Shown here: positions 55,510 through 64,000 of the stretch, piece after piece
Layout of the letters: the number at the start of each line of letters is the position of its first letter
How positions within the stretch are numbered: position 1 is the first letter of the stretch
NCBI RefSeq assembly: GCF_022539665.2
Contig: NC_081336.1
Span: 5,596,221-5,660,220, forward strand
Source of the DNA: Daphnia carinata
Lineage: Eukaryota > Arthropoda > Branchiopoda > Diplostraca > Daphniidae
Length of the DNA: 64,000 nt
Direction of reading: 5' to 3'
Notes under the pieces: generated by a model
Database searches by the model: none
Seen by the model: the letters and a program-made list of their open reading frames with translations, nothing else
Told to the model about the DNA's origin: nothing
Made by a program: the position numbers and the translations under genes

Positions 55510-56894
55510 GAATAAAGTGCTATAGAATAAGTTTCATGATCTACAGTGAAACAGTATCAAATATACGTGTATTCAATGTGAATATAGTGTGATACAGTGA
55601 GTTTCAATGTCTACATTCAAACAGCATCAAATATACGTGTATTCAATGTGAATAAGTGTTGTAGAATCAGTTTCATGATCTACATTCAAACAGCATCAAA
55701 TATACGTGTATTCAATGTGAATATAGTGTGATACAGTGAGTTTCAATATCGACAATCAAACAGCAAAAAATATACGGCTATTCAAGGTGAATATAGTGTG
55801 ATACAGTGAGTTTCAATATCGACAATCAAACAGCATCAAATATACGGGTATTCAATGTGAATATAGTGTTATAGAATCAGTTTCATGATCTACATTCAAA
55901 CAGTATCAAATATACGTGTATTCAATGTGAATATAGTGTGATACATTGAGTTTCAATATCTACATTCAAACAGCATCAAATATACGTGTATTTAATGTGA
56001 ATATAGCGTGATACAATGAGTTTCAATATCGACAATCAAACAGCATCAAATATACGGGTATTCAATGTGAAAATAGTGTGATACAGTGAGTTTCAATATC
56101 TATATTCAAACAGCATCAAATATACGTGTATTCAATGTGAATATAGTGTTATAGAATCAGTTTAATGATCTACATTCAGACAGTATCAAATATACGTGTA
56201 TTTAATGTGCATATAGTATGATACAGTGGGTTGTAATATCTACATTCAAACAGTATCAAATATACGTGTATTCAATTTGAATACAGTGTTATAGTATCAG
56301 TTTTATGATCTACATTAAAACAGTATCAAATATACGTGTATTCAATTTGAATACAGTGTTATAGTATCAGTTTTATGATCTACATTAAAACAGTATCAAA
56401 TATATGTCTATTCAATGTGAAAATAGTGCGATACAGTGAGTTTCAATATCTACATTCAAACAGCATCAAATATACGTGTATTAAATGTGAATATAGTGTT
56501 ATAGAATCAGTTTAATGATTTACATTCAAACAGTATCAAATATACGTGTATTCAATGTGAATATAGCGTGATACATTGAGTTTCAATATCTACATTCAAA
56601 CAGTATCAAATATACGTGTATTCAAAGTGAATATACCTTGATACAGTGAGTTTTAATATCTACATTCAAACAGCATCAAATATACGTGTATTTAATTTGA
56701 ATATAGTGTTATGGAATGAGTTTCATGAACTACATTCGAACAGTATCAAATATACGTGTATTCAATGTGAATATACTGTGCTACAGTGAGTTTCAATATC
56801 TACATTCAAACAGCATCAAATATACGTGTATTCAATGTGAATATAGTGTTATAGAATGAGTTTCATGATCTACATTCAAACAGTATCAAATATA
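55510..56894 (-). repeat. 70 bp satellite, about 20 units, inverted relative to the other two arrays
   Basis: Same alternating A/B 70 bp units, on the opposite strand (ATTCAATGTGAATATAGTG...). It is expanded from about six units at the corresponding place in the left arm. Confidence 0.93.
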
Positions 56895-57413
56895 CCGGAG
56901 GTCGGAGAAAAAGGCCAAGACGAAACAGGCCCAGACGAAAAGGGCCCACGAAAAAGGCCCATACGAAAAAGGCCCATACAAGAAGGCCCACTTTTTCCCA
57001 ATTTTAAAAGTGGGCTTTTTTCTCCATGGGACTGGGCCTTTATCTCCAGTCAATTTCCATGTTCCTAAACACTTTATACTTGTTTCTAAAATGTAATTCC
57101 AACCTCCTATTCCGTGGAAGTTGGAATGTACAAAGGTTGCTGAAACCGTGACTTTCTATAAGGTTTGCCGAGATGAAACAATGTTAGCGTATGTACGCTA
57201 GTTAATCTTTGATTATTTATTCGGTAGCAATCTGATTTCGGATTATTTTAATATTTATATATTGCTAATATACCGTTAAATAAAGTTCATTTTTCACAAT
57301 TTTTGTTTATTTAACTACTATCGCTTTTTAAAATATAATATAAGAAATATATGTTTTCCGCACTTCGCCTTGTTCTGTCTACTCTCTTGCTCATTCTCTC
57401 CCCCCACCCCACT
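56895..57413 (+). repeat. LTR-like block C (right copy)
   Basis: Inverted match of 39281-39785, including the 15 bp GGCCCATACGAAAAA-type repeats (56910-56990) and a GTTAAATAAAG signal (about 57275). Ends at CCACCCCACT, after which sequence jumps to the env anchor. Confidence 0.55.
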
Positions 57414-58060
57414 TTGCCCCAACATCATTCGATGTATGAGACAAGTAATGTCGAACAACTAAACGTTCTAACATAACTAGTTGGTCGAATTCAACAATCT
57501 AATACCAATTCACTTTCTGGATTGGTGTTGGACAATAAGGCCCAAAATAACTTTTGGGACTTAACCAGCTGGGTTACCATTTTCAAATATGGTATATTAG
57601 CTGTATGCGTAATTGCACTCACCATAACTATTGGTTATGCTTGCATTGTATGCATTCCATTTACAGCAATAATAAATTCTTGTAGAAAAGTGAGAAATCC
57701 ACAAGACATTGAACAAGGAATCCCAATGATTCCAGTAAGAACATGTAACAATGTTCAAAATGACACGCGCATCACTCAAAGTAGAGGCCTATGCTTGAAT
57801 GATGGATGTTTGATAGCACCCCAAAAATGAAAAAAAAAATGTTGTTGTTTTATTGATAACAACATTTGATTCAAATAGATAAAATTTTTAAATCCGTTGA
57901 AGAGAAATTCATTCATATAACCTGTAGAAAATTTTAGCAAACATAGAAAACTAAAATAATTTGAAAAAAAGTGGGGAAGGAAAGTAGATATGCAACCAAA
58001 TAAGTAGACACAACTACTAACACACCTGCCTTTTCCCTCAACCATCCACGCACATTCAAC
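57414..58060 (+). pseudogene. env: E2 env membrane anchor plus tail block B, right copy
   Basis: Collinear inverted match of 40190-40838. The frame 57522-57830 holds the hydrophobic anchor (core TIFKYGILAVCVIALTITIG, about 57575-57635) and a short polar tail. 57850-58055 is block B again. So the right arm has block B twice, once before the satellite and once after the anchor. Confidence 0.8.
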
Positions 58061-58168
58061 AACGATTAATGAGATAGTTCATAAACAAATCACTAAACCA
58101 GAATATTGTATTTCATAAACACTACAAACAAAAAAAGGAAAACATCTATAAAACCAATTACTCGGAAT

Positions 58169-58663
58169 TCAAGCATCACCATCACGGAGGGAGCGGAGAT
58201 AATGGCAACGGCCCTGTAACATCAGAATACCCTCACGCTCCTCTTGGAGAACCTCCCGCACGAACCAGGAGGAATTGGGGGTAGGATAGTAAATATCCTC
58301 GCCAGACTCCAACCACCACAGGATCCGAGCGAAATGGATCGGGTAGAGATCGCGAAAGCGAGCATAACCAGGATGTTTCCTGCACAACCAATAAGATATA
58401 ACCATCAGAAAGAAGAAATGAAATAACAACACTTACTGGTAATAAAAGTCTTCATTCAACGCGCGCTGGAAGCCGAAATCACGCAGCGGTGAAGTTGGAA
58501 GAGCCCGAGCCGGCAGGAAGAGACTGTAGAAAAGGTCTCGATCATCTGGCCGCAGTCTCCGATAATAACGATCCGGACAATGGAACACCACGGATTCCAT
58601 CACCCATAATGCAGTTTCGACGGCATATCGAAACTGCATTAAGGTTTCAAAATTGAAGATCAT
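58169..58663 (-). CDS. antisense two-exon gene of E2 (post-env antisense gene, copy 2, intact)
   Basis: Exon 1 is 58663-58437 and exon 2 58379-58169. The 57 bp intron has GTAAGT and TTGTGCAG ends and splits the codon after CA. The exons sum to 438 nt, an open frame of 145 residues plus stop. The product is rich in Arg, Phe, Tyr and Trp: ETALWVMES, RYYRRLRPDDRD, RDFGFQRALNEDFYYQKHPG (shortened), GYARFRDLYPIHFARILWW and LESGEDIYY. No signal peptide or membrane segment. A mini-exon ATGGGTAG at 58757-58750 with GT..AG signals could add two or three residues. Convergent with env: the gene ends about 340 bp past the env stop at 57830, as in E1 (390 bp after removing BEL). Function unknown; no family recognised. 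Confidence 0.75.
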
Positions 58664-58865
58664 TCTAAACAACAACCCAGCGCAAAAGGAAGACCAAACA
58701 AGATCAACAACAAAAGTGAACTAAGTCTAACAAAAGTAAAATATATTACCTACCCATCCTACTAACAAATTTAAAGATATCCACCAATATTAGTAAAAAT
58801 AGGTGAAACTCTTCGGTAAAAGGTAAAAAAAGCATTAAAAAAAATTCCCACACTATCTATTGCAC
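58664..58865. promoter_or_regulatory. upstream region of antisense gene copy 2
   Basis: About 200 bp between the gene start and the satellite. A possible 85 bp first intron (58749-58665) lies here. It must contain the transcription start if the satellite does not. Confidence 0.3.
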
Positions 58866-60257
58866 TAACTGATTCTTTTACACAATATTCACATTGAATA
58901 CACGTACATTTGACGCTTTTTGACTGTAGATATTGAAACACACTGTATCACAGTATATTTACATTGAATATACGTATATTTGATAATGTTCGAATGTAGA
59001 TATCGATACTCACTGTATCACACTATATTCACATTGAATACACGTATATTTAATATGTTTGAATGTAGATCATGAAACTGATTCTATAACACTATATTCA
59101 CATTGAATACACGTATATTTGATACTGTTTATATGTAGATATTGAAACTCACTGTATCACACTATATTACCATGGAATAAATGTATATTCGATACTGTTT
59201 GACTGTAGATCATGAAACTGATTCTTTTACACTATATTCACATTGAATACACGTATATTTGATGCTGTTTGAACGAAGATATTGAAATCCACTGTATCAT
59301 ACTATATTCGCATTGAATACATGTATATTTGACGCTTTTTGAACATAGATATTGAAACACACTGTATCACATTATATTCCCATTGAATACACGTATATTT
59401 GATACCGTTTGAATGTAGATCATAAAACAGATTCTATAACACTATATTCACATTGAATACGCGTATATTTGAGGCTGTTTGAACGTAGATATTGAAACTC
59501 AGTATACACAGTATATTCACATTGAAAACACGTATATTTGACACTGTTTGAATGTAGATCATGAAACTGACTGTAACACTATTTACATTGAATACACGTA
59601 TATTTCATGCTGTTTGAATGTAGTTCATGAAACTGATTCTATAACACTATATTCACATTGAATACACGTATATTTGATGTTGTTTGAATGTAGATATTGA
59701 AACTCACTGTATCATACTATATTCACATTGAATAAACGTATATTTGATACTGTTTGAATGTAGATCATGAAACAGATTCTATAACACTATATTCACATTG
59801 AATACACGTATATTTGATGTTGTTTGAATGTAGATCATGAAACTGATTCTATAACATTATATTCACATTAAATGGAAGTATATTTGATGCTGTGTGAATG
59901 TAGATAATGAAACTCATTGTATCACACTATATTCACATTGAATACACGTATATTTGATGCTGTTTAAATGTAGATATTGAAACTCTCTGTATCACACTAT
60001 ATTCACGTTGAATACACGTATATTTGATACTGTTTGAATGTAGATATTGAAACTCACTGTATCACACTATATTCACATTGAATACACGTATATTTGATGT
60101 TTTTTGAATTTAGATAATGAAACTCACTGTATTATAATAATACCACATTGAATACACGTTTATTTGATACTGTTTGAATATAGATTATGAAACTGATTCT
60201 ATAACACTATATTCACATTGAATACACGTATATTTTATGCTGTTTGAATGTAGATAT
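58866..60257 (+). repeat. 70 bp satellite, about 20 units
   Basis: Alternating A/B units in the same orientation as 39786-40190. The right edge is cut by the E3 LTR at 60258 inside a unit (after TAGATAT). Confidence 0.93.
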
Positions 60258-60609
60258 TGTAACAGTTTCACTGGGTTAAGGCTTGTATTGGCAAATAGAC
60301 ACAAGTCAGTACATCAACACACACTAGACAACAGGCTACACATCAACGACTACTGCACAACACATCAACTCGACTACTCGACTAACGACTATCTGACGGG
60401 CTAACTGATCGACTGACCGACTAACTGACTAAGTGACCTCTCTGGCTTCTCAGAGTCAGGCTTTTACGGCTCCCGACATCCGGCCAGGGCGGAAATGCTA
60501 GCCAACGCCTGACTTGCGGATCGCCTATCATCATGCGATAGGCGACAAAGTCCGTTGGCGCTACACCCCCCTTCTACCTACAAGCATGGGGTGTCTAACA
60601 TGTTGACAA
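60258..60609 (-). repeat. 3' LTR of E3
   Basis: On the + strand it starts TGTAACAGTTTC and ends near GTCTAACATGTTGACA, so both ends read TG...CA. It contains a GACTAACTGA-type simple repeat (60355-60435). The second LTR is outside the window. Confidence 0.6.
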
Positions 60610-60770
60610 CCCCAAAAAGGAAAGTGTACAAAACTACACATTTTATTTTTAATGTTTTGGCCAACTTTCAGCTGGCCACTGTGCCTACATTTAATAAGGC
60701 TATTCCGTGTTTGGTGACGTGGTTTCCGCCACCGTGCTGGAATCGGATTTATCCCCGTTTTGGGGCTGTC

Positions 60771-62340
60771 TTACTTCAGCGACACGAGCCAATACAGGAC
60801 ATCAACGTGGTTCCTCAGCCTCCGATGTTCAATCATCAGATAAACAATAAGAGGCACTGTGAAAAGAAATCCAATAACCGATTCAAATGGGTACCGCTTG
60901 ACGCTCTCCTCTTCTTCCCATTGTCGGCGTAGGCATTCGACCGCTTTCAGATGCGCACTCGCCCCTGCTCTGTCTAAACGCGTCGGCGGGCGAAGCGCTG
61001 CTGGTGAATCCTCCCCTATCGGACTCTTTGCTACTGGTTGCGGTTGCTCCATCACAGGCGCCAGCAAGCTGCTCAGCATCCCGGCCGCTTCTTCGTCAAT
61101 GACACTTGTTACGTTCATTGGCAGCATCTGCCGAAAGCTCGCTTGCAGAACCCAATCATCCGAGGTTGCCGAACAAAGTCTTGGGATTTTTATCACCCCT
61201 GCAGCTGGCAGCACTTGTGGCAAACCTATTCCACCAATCATTTTACCAGGGCACTGAAGCAATATTGTCACATTTCCTTTCCCCGCGTAGCCCCACTCGT
61301 CCTCCTACATAAAACAGATCAATGCCGGCCCACTTTTTACTGTCCAGACGGCAGTTCTTTTGAATTGCTTCCTGCTCCTGCAGAAAGACGGCTACCGTAC
61401 AGCTCTTCATTCTTCCTTTTCGGTCAATGGGCGTCAAGAAAGGGCACACACTGCCCATGAACGGCGCGCATTTACGTGCTTCATCGGCATTGAACTCCAC
61501 AAACAGTTGGCGATCTGGCGACACTCCCAGATACGGAGCCAAACCAGCGTAGGAGTGTGAAACTGATTCTCCTTTGCTGGTGGCTATTGGCATCGGAAAC
61601 ACGCTGTAAATTTGCAAATCATAATTAAATTCAAATACCGGTAAATGAATGAACAACCGAATGTTGCCGTTTGCCAGTGCCACCTCCACCCTAGCCTCTT
61701 CGTAGGCTCTCGAGCCATTACCCCCTTGAAGCGCCGGTGTCAGTCCCCATCCTTGTGGCAACGCCTGTCGCACGGACTCCAAAGCTTGAGTCAGCACATT
61801 CGGGGGGCACGTCAGGGGTGACAGCCTCCCTATTGCAGCATCCGCCAGCCCAGTCTGCCAGCCGTGCAGGGTTTCCGCTGTCCAATCCAGTGCGCGGTTG
61901 GGTTTTTCGATGGATCTCACCAATTTTCGGAGATAAAGCAACTCTCTTGCCAGGTGTGTCCAGCTCTCGTTGAAGGCCTTTCTCAGCTGAGCTTGTTCAC
62001 GGCGCATCTGTCCCGACGCCGCCATCAAGCTGTCGATTTCCGCTTCAGGTTCCGCCAGGTGTCCCAGCGTTACATTCAGGAGTGTTCCTTGCTCCTGAAG
62101 GAGGTGTACTACCTCCAGGCCCTTCTTGTCGTAGGATTCGAGCCTCGAATGCACCGATTCTAGGTCTTGGGTGGTAGCAGTCCCAAATAACCAGCTAAGT
62201 AATTTTCCTCCTGCGTCGAACATACCTCGCTTCCGCCGGGTTCCATCGCCCTTCAGGGCTCTTTCCAGCTCCCTAACCTCCTGCCGCCGACGCTCTGCCC
62301 TCAACTTGATTTCCACCAAATCGAACGCAGGTCCCTCCAA
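60771..62340 (-). pseudogene. env: E3 envelope protein (baculovirus F-like), fusion subunit and anchor
   Basis: 62340-61243 contains a tetrabasic RRKR followed by a Gly/hydrophobic segment with LSWLFGTAT (about 62240-62175), the cleavage site and fusion-peptide arrangement of F-type envelopes in errantiviruses and baculoviruses. Then come a coiled-coil-like helix (LVRSIEKPNRALDW region) and a Cys-containing C-terminal ectodomain (CAPFMGSVCPFL). A frameshift near 61250 leads to 61271-60771, which ends with a hydrophobic anchor (SVIGFLFTVPLIVYLMI, about 60880-60830). It is unrelated to the env of E1 and E2. A stop and frameshift break it. Confidence 0.85.
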
Positions 62341-63033
62341 AAATAGCTATACTTCAATTGGAAAATTCCCCATTGCAACTTTGTCAAAAGCTCGTAACAT
62401 CTCGTCCACCCAATGGGTTACGCGCTTAATCACCTGCTCCGCCCGTTTTGTCGGTACGTCGTAAACGACGATCCATTCAGAATCACTCAACGCTAGGGTT
62501 CCCTCCGGATGAAAAACAGCTCCTTCCGTCACCACAAACTTGCCTTTCATTTCATGCGCTTGGATCATCTGTCCAATGGTACAGATCGTTAACAAAAGCA
62601 TGTTCTTCATCCATCTTGGTGCCCGTCTTTGTCGGATCGGACGACCCGTCGGCGGTTCCACCTCCTCTTGAACCCCCGGCCTTGGCCCCTCTTCCACTTG
62701 TAGGCCTTCGCTACAATCTTCCTCCTCTATCGATTTCAGTGGTCGGCGTTTCGCCTTTCTCCTTGCGCCTTTCGTCTCAGGTTGTCTAACCACTGCCGCG
62801 GTGTCACTTTCCAGCGCCCTCTCAGGAATCGTGCCAGCACGCGCCTCCGCCTCAGGTTCCATCGCTGACTCCGGTTCCATCGTTGCCTCCGGTTCCTCGG
62901 CCACTGCCACGGTGCCGCCTTCTGGTGGTCTCTCGCTACTGTCGGCACACGTCACGGTCTCAGCTTCCACCACGCCATCGGGTTCGTCATCCGACTCGAT
63001 AACACACTTCTTCATTTGAGAAACATGGGCCAC
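62341..63033 (-). pseudogene. E3 pol C-terminal tail overlapping env N-terminus
   Basis: The frame begins with AHVSQMKK, the end of a gypsy integrase, continues as an acidic, low-complexity tail rich in E, P and A, then turns into a basic GRPIRQRRAPRW and a hydrophobic signal-like helix (MKNMLLLTICTIG, about 62600-62560), then an env-like extracellular segment ending at 62347. It therefore runs from the end of pol into env without a stop. Whether env normally starts at the internal ATG near 62604 by splicing cannot be seen here. Confidence 0.65.
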
Positions 63034-63308
63034 AATGGTTCTCTTCCCAGTAGGCTTTCAAAGTTCGTAATTTAAGTCGGTGATCTGCCTGATCACCTTG
63101 AATGGGCCTACGTACTGGTGCAGTAACTTTTCAGCGAGACCTTTCTTCCTGGAAGATGTGGCCGGAAGATTAACACCAGGTCACCGGGTTCGTATACCGG
63201 TGCCTCACTGACTCTAATGTCATACTGAGTCTTCTGGCGCTGCTGCACAAAGGCCAGTCTATCTCGTACAGTATCCTCCAGAAAGAAGAGGCACCCCCCG
63301 GTCGCCAA
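63034..63308 (-). pseudogene. E3 integrase C-terminal fragment
   Basis: VRDRLAFVQQRQKTQYD and VYEPGDLVLIFRP are the conserved C-terminal blocks of gypsy integrase. Frameshift and stop near 63125 and 63064 split the following LLHQYVGPF-like part. Upstream core domains are missing. Confidence 0.8.
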
Positions 63309-63597
63309 AAATAAAAAAATATATTACTAGCGCTAGATGGCATTTAATTTTTGCAACATATAAACAAAAAAAGCATGCGTTTTTCGTTTGTTTGTTTGTT
63401 TTGACGGCAAAATTCCAGACGGTTTGCCGATTTCCGATGTTTTTTGTAATTTTGCTTCGAGCAAAATAAAGAAAACTGAAATTTGAGAAGTCTGGAGAAA
63501 GGCACACATTGTCTGAATCGTAACCTTTTCCCAACCTCACTTTTTTTTCCAAATTTTCCGTTGTCGTATTTCTACCCGCAGGAAATATTAGGAAAAC
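63309..63597. other. junction between E3 gag and integrase
   Basis: About 290 bp of AT-rich, non-gypsy-looking DNA with a CTAGATGGC motif (63333-63341) and GCAAAATAAAG (about 63461-63471). It replaces the rest of gag, protease, RT and most of the integrase. No gene seen. Confidence 0.45.
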
Positions 63598-63945
63598 TTA
63601 TTGGCCAAAGGCGATTTTAGAATGCAGACAATTGTTCTTCTTCTTCGGCTGTCGATTTCTGTCGCCTTTTCCCTCGTCGACGCTCTTCCTTCTCGACTGT
63701 CCTCTCGCTTTCAACAGCTCATCCGGCAGCTCCTGTATCTGCCGCTGGAGCTCTTGCATCCTGTCAAGGCCTACTGCCCCGACGGGAGCTTTCTCGTTCT
63801 CCCGGCGTGCATCTTCATAGCCTCTTTCGTAAGCCGTTTTCACAGCATCTGCATGGAGTCTTGCTTTTTCAAGGAACTCTTCGCAGGTCGTGATTCTCAG
63901 TGTAACGAATCGTCTAGCGAAGCCCCTTCTTACCTTCTTTCTCAA
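63598..63945 (-). pseudogene. gag: E3 gag, C-terminal part
   Basis: Contains TLRITTCEEFLEKARLHAD and a coiled segment (DRMQELQRQIQELPDELLKA), then a Lys/Arg-rich end. The first block resembles errantivirus/gypsy Gag regions, and position at the 5' side of the element agrees. No zinc knuckle is visible. It stops at 63598 next to the junction. Confidence 0.55.
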
Positions 63946-64000
63946 TAGACTAGAACCTCATACCTGTAGCCTCTTGTTACTCAGAGCCTTCATTTACTAA

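Larger units (their letters stand above)
60258..64000 (-). mobile_element. E3: gypsy/errantivirus-like element with F-type env, - strand, runs off window
   Basis: From the right edge down: gag (63945-63598), an unrelated-looking 290 bp junction, integrase C-terminus (63308-63034), pol tail and env (63033-60771) and a 3' LTR (60258-60609). Protease, RT and most of the integrase are absent. Inserted into the 70 bp satellite. Confidence 0.85.

Overview
This 64 kb window looks like repeat-dense nuclear DNA of an arthropod, most plausibly a branchiopod crustacean such as Daphnia. That assignment is inference. It rests on a RNA polymerase III subunit gene with short introns, BEL/Pao, Ty3/gypsy, Helitron and hAT elements packed together, and 57-65 bp introns. 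Nothing in it looks bacterial. Almost every coding block is a transposable element, and most carry stops or frameshifts.

Layout. (1) 1-17027, + strand: an env-bearing Ty3/gypsy element (E1) entering from the left edge: gag, protease, RT-RNase H (integrase lost), env, then an unusual module between env and the 3' LTR. The module holds a two-exon gene on the opposite strand (14328-14859) and a sense pair of ORFs, the second with ankyrin repeats (15312-16531), followed by a polypurine tract and LTR. (2) 6040-14138: a complete BEL/Pao element with two LTRs and a primer site matching tRNA-Phe, inserted into E1 between env and the antisense gene. (3) 17028-19861, - strand: a LINE cut off inside its reverse transcriptase where E1 inserted. 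(4) 19862-25040: an intron-containing, decayed copy of POLR3B (RPC2); its 5' part recurs at 36233-37012. (5) 25171-36173: Helitrons, including an autonomous Rep-helicase element (26388-34765) and a non-autonomous one joined to it end to end; inside lie a 185 bp tandem repeat, a MITE and a possible captured host gene. (6) 39281-58060: a second env-bearing gypsy element (E2) as a large inverted duplication: left arm on -, right arm on +, with about 6 kb of nested hAT DNA and E2 gag-protease between them. (7) 58169-58663: a second, intact copy of the antisense gene, again just downstream of E2 env. (8) Three arrays of a 70 bp satellite (39.8, 55.5 and 58.9 kb). (9) 60258-64000, - strand: a third gypsy element (E3) with a baculovirus-F-like env.

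The main discovery candidate is the post-env module. Two separate gypsy elements carry a homologous gene in the same place and antisense orientation, with its intron at the same codon. In E1 it is divergent from a stop-start-overlapping ORF pair ending in an ankyrin protein, all inside the element as defined by polypurine tract and LTR. That is the layout of a complex retrovirus with antisense and host-modulating accessory genes. I do not know it as a described gypsy architecture; I could not search. Both env genes also have ectodomains built from short two-cysteine repeats resembling ricin-B lectin units.
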